DNA from: Onthomonas sp964456525
GTDB lineage: Bacteria > Bacillota > Clostridia > Oscillospirales > Oscillospiraceae
NCBI GenBank assembly: GCA_964456525.1
Contig: CAYWAP010000003.1
Span: 1 to 64,000 of the forward strand
Length of the DNA stretch: 64,000 nt
Direction of reading: 5' to 3'
Shown: one piece after another, positions 51,950 through 61,135 of the stretch
Layout: every line of letters begins with the position of its first letter
Position numbering within the stretch: the stretch's first letter is position 1
Made by a program: the position numbers and the translations under genes
Notes under the pieces: generated by a model
Told to the model about the DNA's origin: nothing
Database searches by the model: none
Seen by the model: the letters and a program-made list of their open reading frames with translations, nothing else

Positions 51950-53935
51950 TCAGGACAAATCCGCCAGGTCCAAATACAGATGTCCCTGCTGGGCGATGTG
52001 AGCCTTGCGCCCGGACAGGTTGTCCCCCAGCAGCAGGTCAAAGACCCTGGCCGTGTTCTCCACATCCTCCGGCATGACCTTGATCAACCGGCGTGTCTGG
52101 GGATTCATCGTGGTCAGCCACATCATATCCGGTTCGTTCTCGCCCAGACCTTTGGAGCGCTGGATGGAGCACTTCTTCCCCTTCAAATCCCCCTCCAGAA
52201 TGTCATTCTTCTCTTTATCCGAATAGGCAAACCAGGTCTTATCCTTCCAGGTGATCTCATACAGGGGGGACTCGGCAATATAGACATATCCCTCTTTGAT
52301 GAGCGTCGGCGTCAAACGGTAGAGCATGGTCAGCAGCAGCGTGCGGATCTGATAGCCATCCACGTCGGCATCGGTACACAGGATGATCTTGCTCCAGAGC
52401 AGATTTTTCAGGTCAAAGGCGTTTAAATCTTTCGCCGTTTTCCTGCCGCCGGTCAGCTCCACGCCGCATCCTATGACGCGCAGCAGGTCCGTAATGACAT
52501 CGCTTTTAAAAATCCGGGGATAGTCCGCTTTCAGACAGTTCAGAATTTTGCCGCGGATGGGCATAATCCCCTGAAATTCCGCGTCGCGGCTCAGTTTACA
52601 GGCGCCCAGCGCGGAGTCTCCCTCCACAATATACAGCTCCCGGCGGCTGACGTCCTTTGTGCGGCAGTCCACAAATTTCTGCACCCGGTTGGAGATGTCC
52701 ATGCTGCCCGACAGCTTTTTCTTGATGTTCAGCCGGGTCTTTTCCGCCGTCTCCCGGCTGCGCTTGTTCACCAGCACCTGACCGGCGATCTTCTCCGCGT
52801 CCATGGGATTTTCCTGGAAGTAGACCTCCAGCTGCCCCTTCAGGAACGCCTGCATGGCGTCCTTGATGAATTTGTTGGAGATGGACTTTTTCGTCTGGTT
52901 TTCATAGCTGGCCCGGGTGGAAAAGTTGTTGGATACAAAGATCAGACAGTCCTGAATATCGCTCCAGGTGACCCGGTTCTCATTTTTGTTGTATTTTCCG
53001 TGCTGCTTCAAGTAGGCGTCCACGGCGGAGACAAACGCCAGACTCATGGCCTTCTCCGGCGAGCCGCCATGCTCCAGCCAGGAGGAGTTATGATAGTGCT
53101 CAATGCGGTTGACGGTGTTGGAGAAGGCAAAGGCAAAGGACAGCTTGACCTTGTAATCCGGCTGATCGGCGCGGTCACGGCCCACCCGCTCGGTCTGGGC
53201 AAAGTAGGGGGTAGTCATGGCGCTCTCCCCCGCCAGTTCAGCCACATAGTCGGTAATGCCGTTTTTGTAGCAAAACTCTGTGACCTCAAATTTGCCGTTT
53301 ACCTGGTTGCGGAACCGGAAGGTGACCCCGGCGTTGACCACAGCCTGCCGCTTCATCACGTCGGTAAAATAGTCCGCCGGAATGTCAATGTCCGTAAAGA
53401 CCTCCAGGTCGGGCTTCCAGCGGAATTTGGAACCACTCTTGTGGCGCATGGGCTCTTTGTGCAGCCCGCCGATGTTTTCGCCCTTTTCAAAATGCAGGGT
53501 GTAGCGAAAGCCGTCCCGGTAGATGGTCGCGTCAAAAAATTCAGAGGCGTACTGCGTCGCGCAGCTTCCCAGGCCGTTCAGGCCCAACGAGTACTCATAG
53601 TTGTCGCCCTCGTTGTCGTATTTTCCGCCCGCGTACAGCTCACAGAAAACCAGTTCCCAGTTATAACGCCCCTCTGCCTTATTCCAGTCCACCGGACAGC
53701 CCCGGCCAAAGTCCTCGACCTCAATAGACTGGTCAGCATAGCGGGTGACGATGATCAGATCGCCATATCCCTCCTTTGCCTCGTCAATGGCGTTGGAGAG
53801 AATCTCAAAGACCGCGTGCTCACAGCCCTCCAGTGTGTTCGAGCCAAAAATCACGCCCGGACGGGCCCGGACCCGTTCCGCGCCCTTCAGCTGGGAAATC
53901 GCTTCGTTGTCATAGGTGGTTTTGCGTTTAGCCAT
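51950..53935 (-). CDS. parE: DNA topoisomerase IV subunit B (ParE/GyrB family)
   Basis: ATPase subunit partner of ParC. ATG 53935 has GGAAGG 6 bases upstream. The 661 residues carry the Bergerat ATP site (EILSNAIDEA with Asn48; DFGRG at 75-79; LGLNGLG at 117-123), the transducer domain and a Toprim domain with EGDSALGACK, DADVDGYQI and RSKGLGEN. The Toprim loops differ from textbook EGDSAGGSAK and DADVDGxHI, marking a divergent clostridial-type ParE. parC is 50 kb away. It has its own promoter and no operon partner in its direction. Confidence 0.92.
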   Translation of the reverse strand: MAKRKTTYDNEAISQLKGAERVRARPGVIFGSNTLEGCEHAVFEILSNAIDEAKEGYGDLIIVTRYADQSIEVEDFGRGCPVDWNKAEGRYNWELVFCELYAGGKYDNEGDNYEYSLGLNGLGSCATQYASEFFDATIYRDGFRYTLHFEKGENIGGLHKEPMRHKSGSKFRWKPDLEVFTDIDIPADYFTDVMKRQAVVNAGVTFRFRNQVNGKFEVTEFCYKNGITDYVAELAGESAMTTPYFAQTERVGRDRADQPDYKVKLSFAFAFSNTVNRIEHYHNSSWLEHGGSPEKAMSLAFVSAVDAYLKQHGKYNKNENRVTWSDIQDCLIFVSNNFSTRASYENQTKKSISNKFIKDAMQAFLKGQLEVYFQENPMDAEKIAGQVLVNKRSRETAEKTRLNIKKKLSGSMDISNRVQKFVDCRTKDVSRRELYIVEGDSALGACKLSRDAEFQGIMPIRGKILNCLKADYPRIFKSDVITDLLRVIGCGVELTGGRKTAKDLNAFDLKNLLWSKIILCTDADVDGYQIRTLLLTMLYRLTPTLIKEGYVYIAESPLYEITWKDKTWFAYSDKEKNDILEGDLKGKKCSIQRSKGLGENEPDMMWLTTMNPQTRRLIKVMPEDVENTARVFDLLLGDNLSGRKAHIAQQGHLYLDLADLS

Positions 53936-54030
53936 AAAGAACCTTCCTGAAAATCGAAATATATGCGTAGAATCCGGCTGAACAGGCAAAAATACCCACT
54001 TCAGCCGAAGGAAAACGTAAGATGGCTTTT

Positions 54031-54059
54031 ATTCTACCCATTTTCCGGCCCGGTGTCAA
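54031..54059 (-). promoter_or_regulatory. Promoter of parE
   Basis: On the - strand TTGACA (54054-54059), 17-base spacer, TAGAAT (54031-54036). Confidence 0.85.
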
Positions 54060-54106
54060 CCGGCGGCGCGCTTTGCCCGCACCGTCTCCGGGCCTGAAAC
54101 ATTCTG

Positions 54107-54135
54107 TTGCCCATTTTGCAAAAAGATAGTATAAT
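54107..54135 (+). promoter_or_regulatory. Promoter of the tetR gene
   Basis: TTGCCC (54107-54112), 17-base spacer, TATAAT (54130-54135), leaving a leader of about 215 bases. Confidence 0.6.
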
Positions 54136-54357
54136 AACTGTGTTCTCTGATCCGGGAAGGAAGATCGTCCGCAGAGCAGCGGCATCCTTCAGACGCCCGC
54201 CGGACTTTTCCCGGCAAAACGGGCGCCGTCATGCCCGCCTCCCCTCCGCCAGAAGGGGAGAGCTGCGGCACAGCTTAAAAAAACAGGCAACACCCTTGGA
54301 GCGGCCAGCAGACAGGTTTCCATGGAGGCGCCTGGAATCTGAATCAAGGGGGATACT

Positions 54358-54972
54358 ATGAGCAAGGTTGATGAAAACAAGAAACAAAAAAAGGAGCGTC
54401 TGCTAAACACCGCGTTCCAGCTGTTCACCACACAAGGGATGAGCAAAACCTCCATCTCTGACATTGCCACGGCGGCTGGCGTGGCAAAAGGCACGTTTTA
54501 TCTATACTTTAAGGACAAGGCCGACATTCAATCCGCTCTGATTGCCCGAAAGGCCAACGCCCTCTTCCGCCGCTCCCTTGAGCGCATTCCCGAGGAGATG
54601 ACCCGGACAGAGGACCGCCTGATCTTCATCATAGACGACCTGCTCAATCAGTTGCAGGACAACGCGCTGCTGCTTCGGTTCATCAACAAAAACCTGAGCT
54701 GGGGGCTGTTCCACCGCGCGCTGGAGCGCTATGCCGAGCAGGACGATCTGGATTTCATGGAAAGATGCTACCACCTTCTGCAAGATCGGGAGACCCAATG
54801 GGACCGCCCGGATATCATGCTTTTTACCATCATTGAGCTGGTCAGCAGCACCGCTTACAGCGTCATTCTGGAGCACAACCCGGCAGACTTGAACGTCTAC
54901 AAGCCCTACCTGTACCGGAGCATCCGCGCCATTATGGAATGCCACCGCAGGGGAGAACGGCCCCGTGATTGA
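54358..54972 (+). CDS. TetR/AcrR-family transcriptional regulator
   Basis: The 204-residue protein has the TetR helix-turn-helix at about 12-55 (LLNTAFQLFTTQGMSKTSISDIATAAGVAKGTFYLYFKDK) and a helical ligand-binding/dimer domain. AAGGGGG is 7 bases upstream of the ATG. The effector and target are unknown. It lies between divergent parE and convergent thl; no efflux pump gene is beside it, so its regulon cannot be read from the neighbours. Confidence 0.93.
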   Translation: MSKVDENKKQKKERLLNTAFQLFTTQGMSKTSISDIATAAGVAKGTFYLYFKDKADIQSALIARKANALFRRSLERIPEEMTRTEDRLIFIIDDLLNQLQDNALLLRFINKNLSWGLFHRALERYAEQDDLDFMERCYHLLQDRETQWDRPDIMLFTIIELVSSTAYSVILEHNPADLNVYKPYLYRSIRAIMECHRRGERPRD

Positions 54973-55028
54973 CGCGCCCCTGTCCGGCGCCGCCTTGCCT
55001 GCCCAGACCTCTCCCGCCATATCAACAG

Positions 55029-55056
55029 CAACCCCCGGCTCGAAAGCCGGGGGTTG
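55029..55056. terminator. Hairpin terminator between tetR and thl
   Basis: CAACCCCCGGCT-CGAA-AGCCGGGGGTTG, a perfect 12-bp stem with a CGAA loop, between two convergent genes. The + strand is followed by AATTTCTCTC, the - strand by TGCTGTTG, so it lacks a strong T-run. Confidence 0.7.
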
Positions 55057-55082
55057 AATTTCTCTCTACTCAGGGAGTTCTA

Positions 55083-56342
55083 TCAGCACTTTTCAAAAAT
55101 GGTAGCCACACCCTGGCCGCCGCCAATGCAGAGGGTCGCCAGACCTCTCTTGGCTTCGGGACGCTTCTGCATCTCGTGCAGCAGGGTCACGATGATCCGC
55201 GCGCCGGAAGCGCCCACCGGATGGCCCAGCGCCAGCGCGCCGCCGTTTACGTTGACCTTGCTCATATCGAAGTGCAGTTCCCGGGCAACAGCGATGGACT
55301 GGGCTGCAAAGGCCTCATTTGCCTCCACCAGGTCGATATCATCGATGGTCAGTCCAGCCTTAGCCATGGCATTGCGGGAGGCGGGAACGGGGCCGGTGCC
55401 CATGATCTTGGGATCCACGCCGCCCTGGCCATAGGAAACCAGCTTGGCCATAGGCTTCAGGCCGTATTTCTCAACCGCTTCAGCAGAGGCCAGGACAATG
55501 GCTGCCGCGCCGTCGTTGATGCCGGAGGCGTTACCGGCCGTGACACGGCCCTTGCCGACGTTCTCGGGCATGTCTTTCATCTCGGTGGCCTCAAAGGTCA
55601 TCTCCACCTTGTCCAGAGAGCCGTCCGGCGTGGTGGGGAAGCAGGGTTTCAGCTTGCCCAGCGTCTCAACCGTGGTGCCTGCACGGGGGAACTCGTCCAC
55701 CTTGAACTCCACGATCTGCCGTTTGACCTTGACGGGGACGGGCACGATCTCGTCCTCGAACTTGCCGGCCTTCTGGGCCGCTTCACACTTCTGCTGAGAG
55801 GCAGCGGCGAACTCGTCCAGATCTTCCCGGGTGATGCCCCAAATATCGCAGATGTTTTCAGCCGTGGAACCCATGTGGTAGCCGTTAAACGCATCCCACA
55901 GGCCATCATTGACCATGGTGTCAACCATGGTGCTGTTGAACATGCGGGCGCCCCAACGGGCAGCGGGCATAGCATAGGGGGCTGCGGACATGACCTCCGT
56001 GCCGCCGGCGACGACGATCTCCGCGTCGCCGCTGCCAATTGCACGGGCGGCCTCGATGACGGACTTCATGCCGGAGCCGCAGACCATGCCGACGGTGTAA
56101 GCGGGAACGGACAGCGGCAGCCCGGCCTTGACGCCGACCTGGCGGGCCACGTTCTGACCCTGAGCGGCCGTCAAGATGCAGCCGAACATCAGCTCATCAA
56201 CGTTTTCCGGGGCAACATTTGCGCGTTTCAGGGCGTCTTTGACGACAATCGCACCCAGATCCGCAGGGGAAAGGTCCTTCAGCGAGCCGCCGAATTTTCC
56301 CAGCGCAGTGCGGCAGCAGTTGACAACGTAAATGTCTTTCAT
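55083..56342 (-). CDS. thl: Acetyl-CoA acetyltransferase (thiolase)
   Basis: Condenses two acetyl-CoA to acetoacetyl-CoA, the entry to butyrate formation in Clostridia. Nucleophile Cys88 (MVCGSG), NEAF at 342-345, His374 in ALGHPVG and Cys405 in CIGGGQG complete the active site. ATG 56342 has AGGAGG 9 bases upstream; the product is 419 residues, longer than the usual 390 or so because of an insertion at about 242-265 before VTAGNASGINDGA. A consensus promoter lies about 85 bases upstream. No other butyrate gene is adjacent. Confidence 0.95.
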   Translation of the reverse strand: MKDIYVVNCCRTALGKFGGSLKDLSPADLGAIVVKDALKRANVAPENVDELMFGCILTAAQGQNVARQVGVKAGLPLSVPAYTVGMVCGSGMKSVIEAARAIGSGDAEIVVAGGTEVMSAAPYAMPAARWGARMFNSTMVDTMVNDGLWDAFNGYHMGSTAENICDIWGITREDLDEFAAASQQKCEAAQKAGKFEDEIVPVPVKVKRQIVEFKVDEFPRAGTTVETLGKLKPCFPTTPDGSLDKVEMTFEATEMKDMPENVGKGRVTAGNASGINDGAAAIVLASAEAVEKYGLKPMAKLVSYGQGGVDPKIMGTGPVPASRNAMAKAGLTIDDIDLVEANEAFAAQSIAVARELHFDMSKVNVNGGALALGHPVGASGARIIVTLLHEMQKRPEAKRGLATLCIGGGQGVATIFEKC

Positions 56343-56425
56343 GAATAAAAACCTCCTGTGTTTTGCTGGCTCAGCCAGTCCCATGAGTCGCAACAGTGCA
56401 CGTTTGTGTTTTTTTTAACAATGTT

Positions 56426-56454
56426 ATTATAGAGCGGGCGTGCAGAAATGTCAA
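56426..56454 (-). promoter_or_regulatory. Consensus promoter of thl
   Basis: On the - strand TTGACA (56449-56454), 17-base spacer, TATAAT (56426-56431): perfect consensus, fitting high expression of a central fermentation gene. Confidence 0.92.
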
Positions 56455-56516
56455 CGCCCACGGCCCCATATAATTAATATTTTTATCGCAATCGTTTTGC
56501 CCGACCCATTGTCCAA

Positions 56517-56545
56517 TTGACAACCTTGTGTCCGGGCAGTAGAAT
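56517..56545 (+). promoter_or_regulatory. Promoter of the ArsC/Spx-like gene
   Basis: TTGACA (56517-56522), 17-base spacer, TAGAAT (56540-56545), about 70 bases before the start. Confidence 0.85.
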
Positions 56546-56620
56546 GGCCCCAAAGTCCCCGGGCCTGTTTGCCAAACAGGCCCAGAAGCCGCCATCCCCC
56601 CTGTGAAAGGAGATCTGACC

Positions 56621-56983
56621 ATGTCTGTTTTATTCATCGCCTATCCCAAATGCTCCACCTGTCAGAAGGCCAGGAAATTTTTGCAGGCCATCGGCGCAGA
56701 CTTTGCGGAGCGCCACATCAAAGAGGAAAACCCAACCGCCCAGGAGCTTATGGCCTGGCACCAGATGAGCGGGCTGCCCATGAAACGCTTTGTGAACACC
56801 TCGGGCATGCTCTACCGCTCCATGAATCTAAAAGAAAAACTCCCCTCCATGAGCGAGGCGGAAATTTGCGCCCTGCTGGCCACCGACGGCATGTTGGTCA
56901 AGCGGCCTCTGCTCATCGGAGAGGATTTTGTGCTCACCGGCTTTCGGGAGGGGGAGTGGCGTGAGGCACTGGGGGCAGTGTAA
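56621..56983 (+). CDS. ArsC/Spx/YffB-family thioredoxin-fold protein
   Basis: 120-residue protein of the arsenate reductase-like family. The N-terminal redox motif is YPKCSTCQKA (Cys11, Cys14), as in Spx and YffB relatives; the KRPLLIG segment at about 94-100 is shared with arsenate reductases. AAAGGAG is 8 bases from the ATG. It may be a regulator of the Spx type or a reductase; no ars genes are nearby, so arsenate reduction is not supported by context. Confidence 0.88.
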   Translation: MSVLFIAYPKCSTCQKARKFLQAIGADFAERHIKEENPTAQELMAWHQMSGLPMKRFVNTSGMLYRSMNLKEKLPSMSEAEICALLATDGMLVKRPLLIGEDFVLTGFREGEWREALGAV

Positions 56984-57004
56984 CCCGGAACCCATGCTGC
57001 GAAG

Positions 57005-57028
57005 GGGGCGGGGGAACCCCTGCGCCCC
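57005..57028. other. GC hairpin between convergent genes
   Basis: GGGGCG-GGGGAACCCC-TG-CGCCCC lies between the ArsC-like gene and the glycosidase. It may end both transcripts, though no T-run is present. Confidence 0.4.
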
Positions 57029-57061
57029 GGCGGAAGCCCCCCGCTGCCGCCTGCGGGCCGG

Positions 57062-58933
57062 TTACACCGATTCCACCAAAATCCCGCAGCCGGGCGGCAG
57101 CGTCAGGCGCAGTTCGCCTTTCTCCGCCTGATAAACCTGACCGCTCAGGATGTCCCGTGCGGCGCGGTTCTCCCAGGGGAGCACCACCGTCTCCGTCTCC
57201 AGCCCGGGGTTGACCGCAGCGGCCGCCTCGTCCCCATCCAGAGCGCGGGCAAAGGACAGCACCCGCTTTCCACAGGTTCCCCAGCGCAGATCGCCCCTGC
57301 GCAGGGGCTGACACCGCTTGCGGAAATTGCCGAGACGTTTAAAATACGCCACCAACTCCTGATCTTCCCGGCCCCAGGGGTACGTCTGCCGGTTAAAGGG
57401 GTCTTCAAAGCCGGTCATGCCTGCCTCGTCCCCATAAAAGATGGTGGGTGCTCCGGGGAAGGCAAACAGCACAATGGCCCCCAGCTTCAACAGGGCACAG
57501 CCCCGCTTGTGCTCACTGTCGGTCATCTGATAGGCCGCCCGCCAGTCCCGGGTCTGGTCACGGCGCTCGCTGCCGACCCCCAGATACGTCAGCACCCGCA
57601 GGGTGTCGTGGGTGCCCAGGGCGTTCATCGCGGAATAGAAGGCGGACTTGGGGTAATTCTCCCGCAGGGTCTCCATGCTGTCCCGGAACTGCACGCCGGT
57701 ATCCCCGAGCAGGAACTTCAGCAGCGCGGTGCGGAAGGGATAGTTCATCAGGCCGTCCAAATGGTTGCCCAAAAGGTGCTTTCTGCGGACTCCATAGGCA
57801 ATCTTGGTGGACCCGTCCTCCCAGACCTCGCCCAGGACGAAGGCATCCGGGTTCTCCTCCCGGGCCGCCTCATGAATGCCGCGGACGAAGTCGTCCGGCA
57901 GCTCGTCTGCCACATCCAGCCGCCATGCGTCCGCACCGGCCCGAAGCCAGCGGCGGATCACAGAATCTTTGTCATCAAAAATAAAGTTGCGGTAACCTTC
58001 ATTCCACTTGTTGACGGCGGGCAGGGAGTAAATTCCCCACCAGCTTTCATAACTGTCGGGCCAGTGCTTCCAGGAAAACCAGTCATAATAGGGGCTTTCC
58101 TGGGACTGGGAGGCGCCGACGGTATCATAAAAGCCGTCGCCGTTGAAATAACGGGAGACATATCCGGTATGGTTGAACACCCCGTCCAGCATCACTTTCA
58201 TTCCGCGCCTATGGGCTTCCTCACACAGGTGGGTGAAGTCCTCATTTTCGCCCAGCATGGGGTCCACGCGGCTATAGTCCGCCGTGCCGTAGCGGTGGTT
58301 TTCCGAACCTTCAAAGATAGGGCAGAAGTAAATGGTCTCCACGCCGAGGGAGGCGATATAGTCCAGCTTTTCCTCTACCCCTTTCAGGTTCCCGCCAAAA
58401 AAGTCCCGGTTGTAAATGTCCTGTCCCTGACGGGTTTTCCCCATCGGCTGATACAGGGGCATTTCGTCCCAGTTTTCGTGGACCCTTCGGTCCCCCACCA
58501 GCCCGGCGGGATCCGGAACTTTCGTGCGGGAAAAGCGGTCTGGAAAGATCTGGTAGCACATACCGGCGCCAAACCAGTCCGGCACCTTGTCTGCGCCGTC
58601 GTAGACCGTGAGCTGATAAGGCCCCAAATCGCAGCAGCGGCCATCCAGCGCCTCCAAATGGAAGGTGTACCAGATCAGACCGATATAACTGCCGGTGTCC
58701 AGCTCACCGGTGAATACATCGGTGACGAAGTCGGTATCGATCCAGGGCATCACAACACTGACCGTCCGATCGTGATCAAACTCCAGGCGGGCGTATAGCG
58801 TGACATGGGAAAACCCCTCTGCCCGGGTGGGACGAACGGTAAAGCGCACCTTCGTCCCGGCAGCGACCGCACCATAAGGATCCTTATAGCGCAGGTCACG
58901 GGAATCATAGATTGGTGGAGTGGACAAAAACAT
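57062..58933 (-). CDS. GH13 alpha-amylase family glycosidase
   Basis: Cytoplasmic neopullulanase/maltogenic-amylase-like enzyme acting on alpha-glucans: no signal peptide, an N-terminal beta-sandwich (about 1-120), the catalytic barrel and a C-terminal beta domain. Conserved regions: DGVFNH (about 248), RLDVADE with the nucleophile Asp (about 341), GEVWED with the acid/base Glu (about 367) and GTHDT (about 438; family N/SHD). The start is ATG 58933, next to a TTG at 58936; AGAGAGG is 4 bases upstream. 623 residues. It stands alone, without transporter or regulator. Confidence 0.92.
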   Translation of the reverse strand: MFLSTPPIYDSRDLRYKDPYGAVAAGTKVRFTVRPTRAEGFSHVTLYARLEFDHDRTVSVVMPWIDTDFVTDVFTGELDTGSYIGLIWYTFHLEALDGRCCDLGPYQLTVYDGADKVPDWFGAGMCYQIFPDRFSRTKVPDPAGLVGDRRVHENWDEMPLYQPMGKTRQGQDIYNRDFFGGNLKGVEEKLDYIASLGVETIYFCPIFEGSENHRYGTADYSRVDPMLGENEDFTHLCEEAHRRGMKVMLDGVFNHTGYVSRYFNGDGFYDTVGASQSQESPYYDWFSWKHWPDSYESWWGIYSLPAVNKWNEGYRNFIFDDKDSVIRRWLRAGADAWRLDVADELPDDFVRGIHEAAREENPDAFVLGEVWEDGSTKIAYGVRRKHLLGNHLDGLMNYPFRTALLKFLLGDTGVQFRDSMETLRENYPKSAFYSAMNALGTHDTLRVLTYLGVGSERRDQTRDWRAAYQMTDSEHKRGCALLKLGAIVLFAFPGAPTIFYGDEAGMTGFEDPFNRQTYPWGREDQELVAYFKRLGNFRKRCQPLRRGDLRWGTCGKRVLSFARALDGDEAAAAVNPGLETETVVLPWENRAARDILSGQVYQAEKGELRLTLPPGCGILVESV

Positions 58934-59040
58934 CAAGCCTCTCTTTTACTGGAGTGGAGCCTGTATACACAGGCGAGGGGTTTTCGCTGGGCACAAACGC
59001 TTGCGCTCAGCCGCTGTAGCTTGATCCGGTGGAGGGTTTC

Positions 59041-61113
59041 TCAGTGAAGCAGCGAGTTTTCCGCCTCTATGCGCTCCAATGTCGCCTCTTCGCTGAAATA
59101 ATATTCCATAATCGCCGCAGTGATGGCTGCGGTGGACGCGCCGGAGGACGCCTTCTCCACCACGGTGCAGATGGCAATTTGAGGATCATCAATGGGGGCG
59201 AAGGAGACAAACAGACCGTTATACAGCCCGGTGCTGCCCAGCTGCGCGGTACCCGTTTTACAGGCGACCTCAATTCCCTGTTCATAGAGGGCGTCAAAGT
59301 CGGTAATATCATCCGCCGCAATGACTTCCCCCATACCCGCTGTAATTGCCTCATAGGTGGCGTCGGATATGGTGACCTCATTCATCACAGGATCCTCCAC
59401 CACGTCGGCGTATTCGCAGATAATGGTGCTGTTGTCGCTGCTCTTTACGTTTTTCAGCAGATGGGCGTAATAATGGGTGCCGCCGTTGGCAAAGGTGGCA
59501 ATATAATTGGCCAGCTGCAGGGGCGTGAACTGGTTATCGGACTGGCCGATCGCCGCGGACAACACGTCGCCCGCATACCAGGTGGCGCCCAGGGATTCAC
59601 TGTAAGCCGGTCCGGCGTTGACGCCGGTGCTCTCCGACAGTTCGATTCCGGTGCTCACGCCCAGTCCATAGGCTTGGGCCATCTCCGTCTGTGCGTCAAT
59701 GCCCAGCGCCGCGCCATACGTGTAGAAATAAACGTTACAGGAGTCCCGAACGGCATCCTGCATATTCTCAGTGCCGTGGCCGGAGTGATTCCAGCAGCGG
59801 AAGGTGGTATCTCCATACGTCAGGGAGCCAGTACAGCTGACGGTGTTAGAGGGTGAGGCGATGCCATAGTTTGCGATGGCAGCGGCTGTGCAGATCTTAT
59901 AGGTGGAACCTGGCGCGTAGGTGCCGAGTAATGCCCGGTTATACAGCGGGTTCCGCTCATCTTCCAGCAGGTCGTTGTAGTCCTCCAGATAGGTGGCGGC
60001 GCTGTAGGTCGGATAGGAAGCCATAGCCAGAACCTCGCCGCTGTTGACGTCAATCACCACCGCAGCGCTGCCGCCTGCTCCGTCGTTGATCTCGTCGGTC
60101 AGCTCGGCCAGCGCCTCTTCCACAGCCGCCTGCAGGCCAATATCCAGCGTAGTGGTCGTATTATACCCCGCTGCCGGTTCTTCTGTATACTCCTCGCTCA
60201 CCAAATTGCCGGAGGAGTCATAGGTTTTGAGCAGCGTGCCGTCCGTGCCCTGCAGGTATTCCTCAAAGGCGGCTTCTATGCCGGACAGCCCGATCGTATC
60301 ATCCATGTCATACCCTTCGTCCTGCAAGGTCTCCCACATTTCCGCGGAAATGGAACCGGTCTGGCCCAGCAAAACCGCCGCGTAGTCCGTGTTGTACTGC
60401 CGGACCGTGGTCGCCTCAATGCTGACGCCGGCGAGATCCTCCTCTTTCACCACGCTGATAAAGTCAATATCCACGTCTTCGGCGAAATAGTAGTAGGTCC
60501 AGACAATTTCATCTTTCCGGAGATAACAGGAGTACAGCACGCCCAGAATCTGGCGCACCTCAGTCTCCGTGAGATCCGTATCATCCAGCTGGAAAAATTT
60601 CTTCATATTGCTGACGAGCCTGCTGGCACTGGTCGATGTGGTGCCCCAGCCCTCTTCCTCAACGACTTGCCCCAGACGGGTCGTGGCGGTGGTTCCGTCG
60701 TCGTATGTGACCTGGTAGGGGTTCTCCGTCGTAAATTCATAGGATCCGTTGTCCTCGCTGACGGGGAACTCACTGTCCGTCCACTCGATCCCCTGCTCGG
60801 TGCAGATTTCAATCAACCGTTGAACCACGGCAACCTGATCCGCTTCATCTCCCATGGCTTCCACGTCCAGCGTAACCACATATTCCGTCTTATTGGTCAC
60901 AAGGACGTTGCCATAACGGTCTGTGATCTCGCCTCGGGCTGCGGAGACGGTCTCTGTCGTGGTAATCAGATTCACCCGGTTGGATTCACTCTGGTCAATG
61001 GCATTGTTCACCGTGGCATCATAGGCCAGGCACCAGAAATATCCGCTCAGGATGACCACAATCAGCGCAATCACAGCGATACGGAAATAAAACGACATCT
61101 TTGTTTCTTTCAT
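59041..61113 (-). CDS. mrdA: Penicillin-binding protein 2 (transpeptidase)
   Basis: Class B high-molecular-weight PBP that cross-links peptidoglycan during elongation. ATG 61113 has AAGGAG 7 bases upstream. One membrane helix (about 10-30), a PBP dimer/pedestal domain (about 55-330; RGEITDRYGNVL) and the transpeptidase with STYK near residue 400, SCN and KTGTAQ. 690 residues. It ends the maf-mreC-mreD-pbp2 order seen in rod-shaped Firmicutes. Sporulation PBPs share this fold; the mreCD context favours PBP2. Confidence 0.93.
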   Translation of the reverse strand: MKETKMSFYFRIAVIALIVVILSGYFWCLAYDATVNNAIDQSESNRVNLITTTETVSAARGEITDRYGNVLVTNKTEYVVTLDVEAMGDEADQVAVVQRLIEICTEQGIEWTDSEFPVSEDNGSYEFTTENPYQVTYDDGTTATTRLGQVVEEEGWGTTSTSASRLVSNMKKFFQLDDTDLTETEVRQILGVLYSCYLRKDEIVWTYYYFAEDVDIDFISVVKEEDLAGVSIEATTVRQYNTDYAAVLLGQTGSISAEMWETLQDEGYDMDDTIGLSGIEAAFEEYLQGTDGTLLKTYDSSGNLVSEEYTEEPAAGYNTTTTLDIGLQAAVEEALAELTDEINDGAGGSAAVVIDVNSGEVLAMASYPTYSAATYLEDYNDLLEDERNPLYNRALLGTYAPGSTYKICTAAAIANYGIASPSNTVSCTGSLTYGDTTFRCWNHSGHGTENMQDAVRDSCNVYFYTYGAALGIDAQTEMAQAYGLGVSTGIELSESTGVNAGPAYSESLGATWYAGDVLSAAIGQSDNQFTPLQLANYIATFANGGTHYYAHLLKNVKSSDNSTIICEYADVVEDPVMNEVTISDATYEAITAGMGEVIAADDITDFDALYEQGIEVACKTGTAQLGSTGLYNGLFVSFAPIDDPQIAICTVVEKASSGASTAAITAAIMEYYFSEEATLERIEAENSLLH

Positions 61114-61135
61114 GTTCAACTCCTTGTCTGTGAGA

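Larger units (their letters stand above)
53936..54357. other. Intergenic region: divergent parE and tetR promoters
   Basis: The 422-base gap has the parE promoter (54031-54059), a leader hairpin CGGCTGAA/TTCAGCCG with a 17-base loop (53975-54007) and the tetR promoter (54107-54135). From there about 215 bases run to the tetR start with no recognised motif or supported gene. Confidence 0.65.
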
